Notes: a model not told the origin generated them from the letters alone. DNA of 64,000 bases from Xylaria sp. FL1777 (GCA_022578965.1 MU400528.1:310001-374000); one strand, 5' to 3'; positions 10,920 through 23,040 are shown, counted from the stretch's first letter. Numbers and translations: made by a program.

Positions 10920-12011
10920 ATGCCTCAGGATAATAAGGACACAGCTGAAGTTGACGCCGCTGAAATCGCCTCCATCCACGATATCGGACCACCGCCCCTA
11001 GATGAAGACTACGTGAACCCTGCAGAAAAGAGCCCCCGTTGGCTGCTTGGGATCCACGCCTTCACGCTCCGCTTCTTCGCTAGCATCGGGTTCAACATTA
11101 GTAACCGGTCAGGCATACCCGCGACAGCTCCTACGGAGATAATTTGGCTAGATTCCACTCTAAGTGCGTGGAAAGGCAAAGAACAGCTCAGCGCAAATGT
11201 ATGGATACCGCCAGACAACACGCAGCCGTCTAGTGCTGGGAAGAGACCGGCTATCATCAATTTCCACGGCGGTGGGTTCATCCTCGGTCATGGAACCGAT
11301 GATTCGCGATGGGCCAATATCCTTGTGAGCAGTTTGGGCGCCGTGGTTTTCTCAGTTAACTACCGTCTCGCTCCGCGCTATCCATTTCCAACACCGGTAG
11401 AGGACTGCGTCGACGCTATTCTTCAGATATACCAGCTTGCCGATCGATACAATATCGACACCAATCGCATCGTACTATCTGGCTTCTCTGCTGGTGGAAA
11501 TCTGGCTGTGAGTAGTTGGGTTGTCTTAGCGGATCCTACGAGATGGGATTATGATATACCAGAGCCGTTGCCCAAAATTGCTGGCCTTGTCTTATATTAT
11601 CCTCCACTTGACTACACACTGGACCGGCCACAAAAACGAAAGGCTTGCAAACATCCTCATAGAACACTATCGAGCGGACTGACAGATCTGATCGATGCAT
11701 CGTATCTACACCCTCCGGTTCCAGGGCGTGAACGAACTGACCTACGGCTGTCACCGGGTTTGATGCCAGATGAGCTGGTAGACCGGTTACCTCCCGTTCA
11801 TATGTGCCTCTGTGAATACGACATGGGTCTAGCTGAGGGCAAGCTGTTCGCAGAGAAGCTCGAAAAACGCGGCAAGAAGATCAGCGTCCGGATTGTTGAG
11901 GATGAGGAACACGCTTGGGACAAACCCTTGCCTTTAGCGCCAAAGGACAGTGTTGCGTTTGAATACGACATTTCAATAGCCGCCGTCAAGAGCTGGTTTG
12001 ATGCGCTATAA
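10920..12011 (+). CDS. Alpha/beta hydrolase, HSL-type esterase/lipase
   Basis: This is an intronless 363-aa frame. The oxyanion motif is FHGGGFILGHG (about residues 117-127), preceded by AIIN. The nucleophile elbow GFSAGG gives Ser near residue 187. The acid and His are suggested by CEYDMGLAEGK and EDEEHAWDK near the C-terminus. SVNYRLAPRYPFPTPVEDC is the usual segment after the oxyanion strand. These features place it in the hormone-sensitive-lipase-like alpha/beta hydrolase_3 group. There is no signal peptide, so it is probably cytosolic. The N-terminal 60 residues form a cap-like helix region. The natural substrate is unknown; no biosynthetic partner genes sit next to it. Confidence 0.85.
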   Translation: MPQDNKDTAEVDAAEIASIHDIGPPPLDEDYVNPAEKSPRWLLGIHAFTLRFFASIGFNISNRSGIPATAPTEIIWLDSTLSAWKGKEQLSANVWIPPDNTQPSSAGKRPAIINFHGGGFILGHGTDDSRWANILVSSLGAVVFSVNYRLAPRYPFPTPVEDCVDAILQIYQLADRYNIDTNRIVLSGFSAGGNLAVSSWVVLADPTRWDYDIPEPLPKIAGLVLYYPPLDYTLDRPQKRKACKHPHRTLSSGLTDLIDASYLHPPVPGRERTDLRLSPGLMPDELVDRLPPVHMCLCEYDMGLAEGKLFAEKLEKRGKKISVRIVEDEEHAWDKPLPLAPKDSVAFEYDISIAAVKSWFDAL

Positions 12012-13038
12012 GAATTTATTATATTCCTATGGAATTTTGAGAGGTCCCTTCGTTGACAGGGACTATGATCCAATCACAATGACAAGACACAAGAATATAC
12101 ACAACCCCTAATGGCTCGAGGCATCTGCAAGACTACATAAATCACAGCGGGAAGATACATTACGAAACAGGATGAATTTCCTTCAATTACAACGATAAGC
12201 TGATATCACGCATTGCTATGTTGGGGGATCGTAAGGTTTAGACTCAGTATTCCCGATGCTCAAAAAAAAAATCACTTCTAATGCGTGAGTACTTCTCATA
12301 GCAAGTGGTGCGATAATCTACGATATTCAAAACGCAATTCTGCGACAAGAGTTGGGTGTTTACGCTATACACCCCCGGATTTTACTAAGAGCTGACGATT
12401 AAACGGTTCACATTTTACGATCAAGAAGGGGTTTCGGGCATATGACACCAATCCCTCCCACTCTTATTATTATTCTTTGCTGATAAGCGCGTGATGAAAT
12501 ACCTTATACCAATGGATAGGGGGACTGAGACAACGGAAAGGAGCATGGTGTAAGCAATATACAGCTAGAACCTCCAATGGTCTTATAAGCCGAAGAGGAA
12601 GACTATAGGCCAAATACGTGAATAAAGGTTATGTAAAGAAACCATTTCATATTATACGAGTACGATAATAATAGAATATGCAAAAAGGTCTTCTATTTGA
12701 AAATATTATATGATAAGTACAATACAATCGACTCAACACACCATCTAGCGGCTCTGGTTTCAATTGTGGGCTAGGTAGTTAGCCTCTGTGAGACATACAG
12801 ACGTTCATTCCTTTTATCAGCTCTTATTGACTAGTCCAGCATCCTATCCTAATTCTAGGATAATATAGAAGTTATGATTAAGAATTGTAGTTTATACTGA
12901 ACATGGTACTTGAAGTTCTATGTTTCTATATGCCCTACTACCTTACTTTAAAGGGGTCCCTCGGCTAGAGGTGCCACGGGGACCGAGACAAATGCGCCCT
13001 TGTAGAACAAGCAAAGCAAACATGAAAAAAGACACAGC
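12012..13038. other. Gene-free region
   Basis: About 1 kb without a supportable gene. Composition is AT-rich with several short A/T runs. No inverted ends or tandem repeats were recognised. Confidence 0.45.
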
Positions 13039-13042
13039 AAAA
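13039..13042 (-). terminator. RNA polymerase III terminator of tRNA-Gln
   Basis: A TTTT run (read on the minus strand) directly follows the discriminator base of the tRNA gene. A second run of six T (13025-13030) lies just beyond as a back-up. Confidence 0.7.
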
Positions 13043-13136
13043 AGCTGTGGCCCGGGTTCGAACCGGGGATTCAGGAATTTAATAATTATGAAGTTCTTAT
13101 CAAAATCCTACGTGCTAACCACTACACTACCTCAGC
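13043..13136 (-). tRNA. tRNA-Gln(UUG) with 22-nt intron
   Basis: Read on the minus strand, the molecule folds as a standard tRNA. The acceptor is GCTGAGG/CCACAGC with discriminator T. The D arm is GTGT-loop-GCAC with AGTGGTTA as loop (box A region). The anticodon stem is TAGGA/TCCTG, the T arm is CCCGG-TTCGAAC-CCGGG (box B), and the variable loop is AATC. The anticodon TTG lies at 13103-13101, which reads CAA (Gln). An intron of 22 nt (13099-13078) sits after position 37, the canonical place. The mature length is 72 nt without CCA. Oddity: acceptor pair 5-68 is A-A, a mismatch. The identity is fairly sure because the D-arm type fits Gln/Glu/His tRNAs. Confidence 0.85.
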
Positions 13137-13964
13137 AAGGGGGGTGCATCTGCAGATTGATGATTGGAAACCACGCCGTCCAAAACACACTCATAGAACA
13201 GCCAGATCCTCCCTGCGAAACAGAATAGAACAACGCGCATATAACTGCGTCGCTTCTGCACAATTTAGCCATCCCTTTCTAAATATAGGGAACATTCCTG
13301 TACTGCTTTTTATCGGTTTCCCTGGGGTAAGAGTGGAGGAAGTTGATTTGCTGTCCATGATCTGAAGGCGAGGAAATAAAGAGGGGTTTAAAAAGGAGTA
13401 GAAAATATTAGACTGTGTATGTGACAACAGCTATACAACATTATTCATAACACGATGGGAAAATACAAAGCTTGTAAGATCATCCAAATTGCTAGATACG
13501 TAGGCAGGTAGGCTCTTCGAGGCGAGATGTAACGGTAGTAATCCTAAGTAGTCACCGGGAAATCGGCGCTTTTTTATAACCTCGGCGGGGCAGCTCGGAA
13601 AAGCGCGATAGAGTCATGGCGGGGTCGACGAAGAACCTCCCCGCGATGGCGACATTCCATTCCATTACTCACACTTCCGGTGCAATATCGAACAGCTCTG
13701 CCCACCGTAGCCTAGCATTGACGAATAAGAGGGAAGCTAGGAACGTAGATTTTTTTTAATTTAACTTTTTTTTTTCATTTCTTTTTGACTTGTCATAAAC
13801 CCTCCCCTGTTATTCACCCATCCTATATGCCCCTCCATCGCACAACAGCTTCAATCCACCATACACTGCGCACGCTTCTTCACAGCCACCTGCGACCAGG
13901 ATCCAGCCCGCATCTCCCCCCTTTCCAAAAGGCCCTTCTCACCCCGAGAGTCGCATCGCGCACC
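13137..13964. other. Intergenic region with pyrimidine tract before the SDR gene
   Basis: About 0.8 kb between the tRNA and the SDR gene. There is no gene. Strong T tracts (13750-13757 and 13766-13775) lie just upstream of the SDR start region, a usual feature of fungal core promoters. In-frame upstream ATG codons at 13785-13827 are discussed with the SDR gene. Confidence 0.5.
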
Positions 13965-15112
13965 ATGTCCTCGGCAGTTGCGAAGCGCCTCGCCGGCAAG
14001 ACGGTGTTGGTGACGGGCGCGTCGTCCGGCATCGGACGCAGCACGGCCTTCGAGTTTGCGCGGACGGCGGCGCCGGCGGGCGGCCTCAAGCTCGTGCTCA
14101 CGGCGCGCCGCATCGACACGCTGAAGCAGATCGCCGCCGACATCCAGGCCGAGGTCGGCGAGTCCGTCAAGGTGCTCCCCGTGCAGCTCGACGTGAGCAA
14201 GCCTGACGAGGTGCGTGGTTTCGTGGCCAAGCTGCCCGAGGAGTTCAAGGAGATCGATGTGCTTGTGAATAATGCGTAAGTCTCATATTTACTTACATGC
14301 CTACTTCCCTCTCTGTCGTCTGTCTCGATCTATCTACCCCTCTCGCGAAGATCGCGAGTAAGCAAATTCGTAAGGAATCAGAGGGAGAAGCGCGCAAACG
14401 CACAAAACACCATAGCACAAAAAAGGATGGCAAAGACTAACGCGAAACAGCGGTCTCGTCAAGGGCGTGGCCAAGGCGCCCGAGATAGCCGAGGAGGACG
14501 TGGACATCATGTTCAGCACGAACGTGACCGGCCTGATCAACATGACGCAGGCGATCCTGCCCATCTTCCTGCGCCGCCCTAACGGCGGCTCCGGCGACAT
14601 CATCAACATCGGCAGCATCGCCGGCCGCGAGCCCTACGCCGGCGGCAGCATCTACTGCGCCACCAAGGCCGCCGTCCGCAGCTTTACCGACTCCCTGCGC
14701 AAGGAGCTCATCGCGTCACGTGTGCGCGTCCTCGAGGTCGATCCCGGCCAGGTCGAGACCGTGAGTGTGCTATCTGTCTTTTGTTTTGGGATGCTCTTCT
14801 TTCTACAAAAAGCTGGGACTTTGCGGGGCCTGGTGTGGGCTATATGCTAATATTAACATAGGAGTTTTCTGTCGTCCGGTTTTATGGTGATAAAGCCAAG
14901 GCTGATGCCGTATACGCGTGAGTTCTGCCAGCTCTTGTTCCGAATTGCTAATCGCTAATGACACTTATAGTGGTTGTGACCCTCTCACTCCTGATGACAT
15001 TGCCGAGGTTGTTGTGTTTGTTGCCGGAAGGAGAGAAAACGTTGTGGTGGCTGACACACTAATCTTTCCCAACCACCAGGCTGCTGCCGGAGTCATGCAC
15101 AGAAGGTCATAG
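13965..15112 (+). CDS. NADP-dependent short-chain dehydrogenase (YMR226C-like 3-hydroxy acid dehydrogenase)
   Basis: Four exons (13965-14275, 14451-14760, 14862-14917, 14971-15112) join in phase to 272 aa. The cofactor motif TGASSGIG (about residues 18-25), the ARR near the end of beta-2 (favouring NADP), NNAG across the first splice, NIGSIAGREPYAGG with the catalytic Ser and YCATKAAV with Tyr/Lys form a complete classical SDR active site. The tail LIFPNHQAAAGVMHRRS matches the fungal family of yeast YMR226C, which acts on serine, 3-hydroxy acids and small carbonyls. The frame is open upstream to an ATG at 13827, adding 46 residues rich in His, Arg, Ser and Thr with no acidic residue, so a mitochondrial-targeted longer form is possible. 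Codon use is strongly G/C-ending. Confidence 0.9.
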
Positions 15113-16633
15113 GAGTGCAATAAGATGCCGTGTATTTATTGATTTTATAGACAGTAGATAAACAAGTTGCTTGTACAAAGACTACCAAACATAGTTGATC
15201 ATGCATGGCTACGATAGCTATTCCATTGGTCACAGCTTCTTCTACTTTTCTCACCTTCTTACCCCGCGTACAAGGTGGGTGGCCTTTAGTAGTATAGAAT
15301 AGGGCAAGTAGATCTAATATCAAAAGGTGTCAGTAAGGTCAAAATACTGACGTGATTCGAAACGTAATACGATGTCCTTAGTTCAGCAAACCAGTTTACT
15401 CATTCACATGTGTCGGCTCTCCACCACGCATCTCAAAACGAGACACGAGAATGGAAAACTCGGAAGCCAGCATAACACTTTCAACGACTCCAGCACGAGA
15501 CAAGAGCAGCTAATAAGCAACTCCACAACCAATCATCACCAGCCTAGAAAGGCCAACTCCGGTGAGGGAGGGTGGCTCGACACATTGTGAGATAGTTGAA
15601 TGGATAAACAGTTTTCATCATGATAGGCAAAGTGTAGGTATACAAGTGAAGATAGATAGCTTACCATTCTTGAATTTGCACGGGCTATAAATTATCCGAG
15701 GGACATGCGATGGCATCTAAGTAAATCTGAGCAATGGTCAGTTGACTATCCCATCACAAAAAGGTGCTTAGACAGGTTTGAGAAGAGTTGTTAGATCAGA
15801 GTAAGATATTTGGTATATGGGTATCTTCATTAGGTTCAGAAGCAGAACTGAATGAATAAGGTCTCATCACATAGGAATGAAAAGTAACAAATAGAGAGAA
15901 AGGGATATAACTGACCTGCTAATTAAAATATCGATACAGGCAAAGTAAGATAGGTTTGACCTGCTTGCTATGCTACTAAGGCTATTGCGTCAGCTTTTGG
16001 TCTAGGAATTTGTTTCTAGAAAATGCAGGCAAGACGGTGCTTCAGATGGTAGTGCATGTTTAGTTCAGTACGCTCAGGAGATCGCGAGAACAGTGGATAG
16101 GATTTCATCAATAGCGACGGGGAAGTAAAGGAAATGGTATTGATCACGAGACCGAAGACTGAGTGCGAGTTCCAAACTTACCTCTTACCATATTTCTACC
16201 AGAAATTAGTTGGGTGGCCAGGAGCTCCGTCAAACTCGGGTAGCATCATAATCAAGAAATAAAGCAATGCTCTAGGCTTTCCAGATGCTCGCTTCGATCT
16301 GGGCCTTGAGGTGCTGTTCTCGAGGTGATTGATGCCAGACTTTGCGAGAAGGCAGAGGAAATGTTAGGCAACTGGAGGAAATGAAGCTGCAAAATTCTTT
16401 TGAATGAAATTTAAGGGAAAGGCTGGTCTCTAGTGGAGCCTATTATGGGATTGGCAGCTGTTGGCGGGGCAAATCGATAAGGCGGGCAGGTGGGCTGCTC
16501 TCTATCTATCATCTCGGCAAGCTTATTTATTAGCTTATAGCTTCAACACCAACAAAAGCTGCTCCAGTGTGCTTGTGATTTTATATTTGCCAAGCTGGTC
16601 GTATGAACAACGCACCCGACAATCCAGGCCAGC
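15113..16633. other. Gene-free region of 1.5 kb
   Basis: I found no frame with recognisable protein features, no tRNA-like fold and no clear repeat. Isolated splice-like signals occur, for example GGTAAGAGGTAAG read on the minus strand near 16180-16192, so a non-coding transcript is possible but unsupported. Confidence 0.4.
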
Positions 16634-17574
16634 ATGACTGACCGAAGAAGGATAAATGGTCCCGTGGGAACGACACTACCTCCCATCTATGACAGCCCTC
16701 CTCCACCTCGGAATCGCACAGAGAAGCCTGAAAATGCCATCCGCAAGATTTGTATGTAGCAAGCTGCGACGAAAGTCTTTGTCCACCCTGTGCGCTCTCG
16801 CCGGCTAAACTTCCATGCGTAGTCCTAAAAACAGGTGTCACGCCGTCTGCTTCCGGTTCTGCCTACTTAGAGCTTGAGAACCCCAATACGACTGGCCCGA
16901 GCAACACGAGCCTCAAGCTGACTTGTACCGTCCATGGCCCACGAGCTCTCCCACGATCTGCGCCGTTCTCCCCCCACATCATTCTGACAACCCATGTCAA
17001 ATATGCCCCGTTTGCAACGAAACAACGCCGCGGCTATTTGCGAGATTCGAGCGAGAGGGACCTGGGTGTACACTTGGAGACCGCGCTGCGAGGGGCCATC
17101 ATCGCAGACCGCTGGCCCAAGAGCGGTGTCGACATTATAGTCACTGTCATAGAGGGCGATCAGGATCGCAATGCACCCGAGAACCAACGCGAAGATGGAT
17201 GGGATACAATGAATGTGCTGAGTGGTTGCATCACTGTGGCCTCGGCCGCAATTGCCGATGCCGGCATCGATTGCGTCGACACCGTGGCTGGAGGCGTCGC
17301 GGCGCTGGTCGCCAAAGACGCAACAAGCCCCCCGTCCATCGTTCTCGACCCAGCCGTTGCCGATTACCACAAGATCTTTGCGGCTTGCTGCATTGCTTAT
17401 CTGCCCACACGAGATGAGGTCACGAACATTTGGTTTAAGGGTCAGCTACCCGGCGCTGATGTCATGTTGTACAATAATCTGGTCGAGAGATCATTGGTGG
17501 CGTGTCGCAATGCCAACCGTGTTGTCGTCACGGCTCTAAAGAAAACCATCAATCCCGAGCAAGAGGTATCATGA
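16634..17574 (+). CDS. MTR3: Exosome core subunit Mtr3 (RNase PH-like)
   Basis: Exons 16634-16751 and 16823-17574 (71-nt intron) give 289 aa. The N-terminus MTDRRRINGP, a proline-rich patch (DSPPPPRNR) and RKIFLKTGVTPSASGSAYLE across the splice are typical of fungal Mtr3. The rest is an RNase PH fold: LKLTCTVHGPRALPRS, LETALRGAIIADRWPKSGVD, VLSGCITVASAAIADAGI and DTVAGGVAAL. Mtr3 is one of six catalytically inactive ring subunits of the nuclear and cytoplasmic RNA exosome. The start fits because the exon 1 frame has the conserved N-terminal motif and no upstream in-frame extension is needed. Length is slightly above yeast Mtr3 (250 aa). Confidence 0.9.
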
Positions 17575-18826
17575 GCTCACAGACTCCAGCAAACAAACTT
17601 TCAGGCGTATCGAAAATACTGTATAGGCATAGCCTTACAGGTTGTATGGCCTAGTGACTTGAAGCACATGGAAACCTACTTAGATCTACACGAATGGGAT
17701 GTAGACGAACGCCCAAGACGGCAATATCAGCTTCAATAGGGCACACTCGGCGTGGTACGTGCTAAGGTAGTATTCATTAGACGCTATACTACGGTACCTT
17801 CCTAACGGCCTCCGGTATGGAAGATGTGGACGTAGACCGGTGGAGCTGGGCAAAGAGCTGCAACAACTTCGAGACCATTAATGATACTGCAACGTAGGTA
17901 CAGTGTCGGGCATAAAAGCGGCACCATGAGGATATTGGTCAACCTGACTGGCTTGACCATATGAGCAAAACTCGGTGTAGAAGGTTTGTATGGGCACGGT
18001 TACCAGGTTAATGCCCAGCATAGCCTTGAAGGGCTATTCTTCATCTGTATACTTATTATGTATGATGACAGCATTAGCCAAGATAAATGCGAGCCAAGCC
18101 CAAACGGAAGATTGTGCAATGCGAACACGAATTGAACAGCGGATCTCCGAAACAATCAAAATAATGGAACTTCAAGAAATCGGACCTTGGATGGGTAGTA
18201 CTTCCAAAACCCAACGCTGTTAGGCACCTGGTTACTTTACTGTTAATATTGATATCAGAATTAAGAACTGTGTCACCCACGATGTTTTATATACTATAGT
18301 ATACCCACGTTGGTTGTCTGACGGTTGCTTTATTGATGTGCATATTATGTATCTACACCACCTATTTAGACAGTCTACCTACCTAGGTAGTATACATGTA
18401 CTTAGCACTTGGCGGGAGCTATCCCTCACCTACCCAAGTACGTAGTACATATAATAACACACAACAACACCGGGGCAACCGGGGGCATTCCTGCTGATGA
18501 CCTACCAACATACACACCTACCATTACAGGATCTTCCAAGGCTCCCCGACCTATCATTAATAATATTACTGCAATCCTTCGGGATGGTCAGGCACGATTC
18601 TGGTCAGCACGTTCCCGACCCGACTCCTCGCCAGTAATAATAAACATGCGCTACCATCCAATCTAAGACCGTGTCCAGCTTGTTGATTTCCTGTTGCTCT
18701 GCCATTCCCACCGCTGGGCCGGACACCGAGAACCCGAGGGGCCTGGCTCGTCTGCTGCTGGTGCCGCCGCCGCCGCCGTAAGACGAGAGGAAAGCAAGAG
18801 TAAAGACCGCGTCCCGCCGTCTCGCC
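17575..18826. other. Gene-free region with a CTACCTAGGTAG tract
   Basis: About 1.25 kb without a supportable gene. It holds a copy of the recurrent tract (CTACCTACCTAGGTAG at about 18377-18392) and a GC-rich leader just before the RING ligase start. Confidence 0.45.
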
Positions 18827-21756
18827 ATGGCATCGCCCGGTGCGGCCGTCGCACCAGCCTCGACCGCCACGTTTAGCAACGCGAGCGCTTGGGCAAACTT
18901 CACCTCCACATGGACGCGTTACGCTCCCTCGTTCGAAGATCTCATCCTTGCTGGACCTAGGATGCTTACTCGGATTGGTTCTATCATCTCCTTCCCCGAG
19001 GCCATCGACAGCTTTGGCCAACGCGTCGTTCCCGATCCCACCGGTTCCGATTACTTCGTCACCGCCACGGCTACCGAGATGGCTGCCGATATCTCCGAAG
19101 CCGTCGCGAACACCGCCAATGTGCTAGAAGACGACCAGGACCCCGCCGCCCTGGTCTCTCGATTCACGATGGGAGGCGGTGCTAAAGGTCTAGGGAGCGT
19201 GTTCAGTTATGCTACGAGCAAGTGGGCGCTTTGCTGCATTGCTATGGTACGTCGCCTCCCGTCTGAGCCCCCTCGAACGTCGACATTGACGTTGACGTTG
19301 TACGGTTGTAGGCCATCATCTTGAATCGCACTCATATATTCGCCGCCTCCCGAAGACGACTACGCCTGTCGTGGCCCCTCCGCCTCTTCCTCCGCTTCGC
19401 CCCCGTTCTCCTCTTTGCCTACCAGTCGCGACGGCTACTACAGGCGATCCAATGCCAGACCTCTCCCGACTTCGCCGAACTGCGGTGGGGTAGTTCTACC
19501 AAGACGTCCGAATTAATGTTCGCTGAGCCGGGTGGATACCTACATGGACTGAGTTCAACGCTGCTATTTGGTTCCAGCGACTACAACAGCTGCCGTGCCA
19601 TTAATATGATCCCTGCGAGTAATCAGGATTTCTCCAATGAACTGCGCGGCTCGCTCTCGCAGTTATGGCCTCTGTTCCAGACTCTCTGCCTCAGCCACTT
19701 TATAGAGACTGTGTCCTGTGCTGTACAGGGACGTCCTGTGGCTGTTGAGACTGGCATGACGCTGTTCGAACATTCCCTGGCCTTTGCTGAGGCCGATGCT
19801 GCTATCGGCAACCAACTTGGCTGGGGCTTATTTTCGAGCGGGAACTCATCAGATGCCACCTTTCAACAAGCCTCTGGAGCCAACATTGCTATCTCGAGGT
19901 CTATGATTATGAAAAGAGTTAACACGCCGCCCGAGGTACTGCTCGTTGCCTTCCTCTCCTCAATGAGCCATATCACAAGCCATGTGTTAGGTATTTTTGG
20001 TCTTCAGAACAGATATCGGTTGGTTAGTACTGGCTTCTGGGCGATGTGCTTCATGGGAAGTCTAGTTGTTGAGGCTGCTGACTTCTCACTTGATGACATT
20101 TCTCATATGGGCGTTTTCCGATTCCCGACTGTCTGTATCATCGGCTTTGTGCCCCACCTTATGGTCTTTGCCGGTATTCTAATATGTTTTGCTATATATG
20201 CCTTTGCCTTGATTCTGGCTGCTATGGAACCGCCAGAGCAAGCAATAGAAGAGCGCCCGCTAACTTTCCGGGAACGCATCCATCGTGCACACGAAAACAT
20301 GCAAGCCAATATTTCCCTCTCTGATATCCGTATCTCGAGGGCCATGGATTTTTATACAGCTCTTCTACGTACAGGTTTTGGTGTCATCACTATGGCTAGT
20401 GAAGCAGTGTACCTCAATGAGGACCGGGGCGTCAATCTTAAGCGAAGGACATGGCTCGAGGAAGAACGCTACCGAGAGCTTGAGTCTCTCCACATGCAAT
20501 GGGCAGGCCCAGGGCCAACGGCAGGTTCACCTTACGATGCTGTCGGCACAATAGGATTGGTCCCGATCAAAGATGATCAAGCTGGGGCTTCAAGCGGATA
20601 CGCTAGAGAGCGAGCAGCCCAGAACGTGCCCAAATCTCGTGTTATGGATCGGCGCCCTAGGGACGGGGTTGGAGCAGCTGAGCGTACGTCGCGATGGCTA
20701 CTCGCCTTGGAGTTTCTTCTGAGCATTAGTAGGCTTGTGTTAAGATCGATCGCTCTTATCTCACTAAAAGGACTTGCACGAATTGGTGTAAGGCAACAAC
20801 CGTCGTTTCTACTCTACCTTTCCCGCAGGCCCACACGACGTGAAGAGGAGAAACAGCCCAATGAACAACCGAAAACGCGGTCCAGGTTTAGCCGGAACAA
20901 TAAGATTGGTTTTCTCTATAACGATGAGACTGCAGACGTAGAGGCTGAGGTACGCAAACGCCTACGGAGGTCACCAGAAACTGTCAATCTCCCCGAGGAA
21001 GAACTTGATTCAAGGCTTTACGACTCGTGGAAGTATGGAGAGCTATGGGGCGCCGTGGATACCAGCGGGGACTGGAATCCTAATGAAAATGCAGACGAAT
21101 GGGACGCCACGAGCGTTATTACCTCCTTCAATGAAGATGAAGAGGCCACAGACGACCAATGGGAGGATGATTATGACGATACAGAGATCGAGGCAGAAGG
21201 ACAAAGAACGCCCACGCAGAGCAATGTCGCCTTCTCACGTGAAACGACACCCTTTGATCAGCTAATCGGTATGCCTGACCTCGCTCGACTCCTCCATCCA
21301 CGAAGCCCTGAGGAGAGACAGGAAGCGCACGCTTTAGCTGCCCATCTGAATAGCGATCGAATCGTCACGCGTTCACAGTACGCTCGTATGCAGTATAACC
21401 AGAGAGGGCGACTTCTCCTCTCCAGCAATTCTAGCCGGAGACAGCTCAATCAAGGCCGTATGACGGACGAGGAACAAGCGGATTTGCTTGAGCAGCTCAT
21501 TCTCTCACGGCGGGCAGAGGTACAAGACCGTGACGAAGATATTGGTGCGCACCCTGGGCATGATGGAGGGAGAGATGCCGAGGTCGGCCCTCTTTGCGTT
21601 GTCTGCCACGTCGCACCTCGTAAGATCATCGTCTGGCCGTGCCGGTGTCTAAGTCTCTGTGACGAGTGCCGCGTCACTCTTGCCATGAATAACTTCGACA
21701 AGTGTGTCTGCTGCCGGCGTGAGGTTATCAGTTTCAGTCGAATCTACTTGCCTTGA
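18827..21756 (+). CDS. Multi-spanning membrane RING ubiquitin ligase, Asi1/Asi3-like
   Basis: Exons 18827-19246 and 19312-21756 (65-nt intron inside a hydrophobic segment) give 954 aa. Several membrane-spanning stretches are visible: KWALCCIAMAIIL at the splice, LFLRFAPVLLFAY, VLLVAFLSSMSHITSHVLGI, FWAMCFMGSLVVEA, and a long FVPHLMVFAGILICFAIYAF. A charged cytoplasmic or nucleoplasmic region rich in Glu/Asp follows. The last 56 residues are a RING: CVVCH, then WPCRCLSLCDECR and KCVCCRREV, ending FSRIYLP. The combination of many membrane helices and an extreme C-terminal RING ending in a SRI-type tail resembles yeast Asi1/Asi3, inner nuclear membrane ligases that degrade mislocalised membrane proteins. 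The family call rests on architecture and tail pattern; another membrane RING ligase is possible. Confidence 0.78.
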
Positions 21757-23040
21757 CGAGATCATAACATGCATGTAATGCAGCAAAGCGTTGTTTCAAT
21801 TTCCTTTTTTAATTCATTTCAAGAACATGTTAAATGATCATGTGACGGCATGCATACTGGAGAAGCAAGAAGGCACATTACCACTTCAGGCTATCCACTC
21901 ATCGGAGCCAGGCGTTTGGGGGGAACAAGATGCCGAATTCTTTCGGCATCCATACGGTTCTTCTTTCTTACTGTTGGCTTTTATACATATGGGTACAGTA
22001 CTCACATGGAGACATACGGAATATCGTAACGAGTAGCTACATAGTGTAGAACGAATAATAAGAGCGGGCATGATGTTATTGACGATCTTCCGTTTGTTGT
22101 GGTTGGAAATGTCCTCGTAGGCTAGATCACGGACGCGAAGGATGGTCTCATGCAAGACAACAAAGTCGCGCCCCTTTATCCGTTGATTATGAAAGGGAGA
22201 AAGAAGCTTTGATAAGTCGCTCTATAACAACCACATTGCTATTGAACGCCACTCGGTCAATATCATTACTCTCCTTTCCTTAGTCCCTAGAAGTCAGTTC
22301 GCTAAAAAAGACGGCCCCCACGACTTTTGAAGCGCCTAATGATTAATCAAACTTTCGGCTAGGGTTCATAATCTTGTATAATAAAGCACAGCTACGTCAC
22401 CGGTTTGCGCTCTATAAGCATACTTCTAGGTCTGCTGGGAAGGCTTCCCCCCTTAACTGCTTGGATAGCTACCGTTGCCTCCTTAGCAATGTACAAGAGC
22501 GTCTGGGCGATATATGTCGCTGCCGGCTCGCAAAAATTGAATTCATGAGAGGGGGATGCGGTATTAATATTCAAGTTGAGCACGCGCGGCGAGTCGACAT
22601 TCTCGTAAATTTAAGGACTCATCGTGTGGTGCGACAGCGCCCTCTCCTCGTAACCGCCGGGCCTCCGTTTTGCTATCGGCCTCCTCCTGCCCCAAACGAT
22701 GCCGCTTCTACTTTCCCGAACCCTTCAATAAAGCCGCCGAGGGCGCGCTAAGAAACTCTGCCCCGCCCATCATAGGTTGGTCTTCGTTTTTAGCCCTACA
22801 AACCTTTCCATACAGACGTTCCCATACAGGTTACTAGCGTAGGGTCTGTATAACTAGGCCAGAGTCTATTCCCATACCAGCCCTTACGTCTCACTCATTC
22901 ATACTTCATTCGCTAAAAACGAATACATGTCAGTAATTAAGTAGGAGAATAAGGGGTTTAGGTTAGTGTACTAGGCGATGGTCATAAGTCTCGCCTCTTT
23001 TCGGGAAGTCCAGTACTGTACTAACGTAGTTTATTGATCT
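21757..23040. other. Gene-free boundary of the accessory island
   Basis: About 1.3 kb without an intact gene. The right half (about 22590-22755) carries a diverged repeat also present near 59.4 kb. Short directly repeated words (CCATACAG near 22808 and 22823) occur to its right. Confidence 0.5.
22590..22755. repeat. Dispersed repeat, copy A
   Basis: This GC-rich stretch shares ordered blocks with 59395-59635. Examples are CCTCCGTTTT followed by ATCGGC, then CCGCTTCTACTT, and finally GCCGCCGAGGGCG. Spacing is shorter in this copy, and most differences within the blocks are transitions. The type of element is not identifiable. Confidence 0.65.

Noticed and set aside
10920..15112. Esterase plus SDR as part of a biosynthetic gene cluster
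   Set aside because: No synthase, terpene cyclase, P450, transporter or pathway regulator is present and the neighbours are housekeeping genes.
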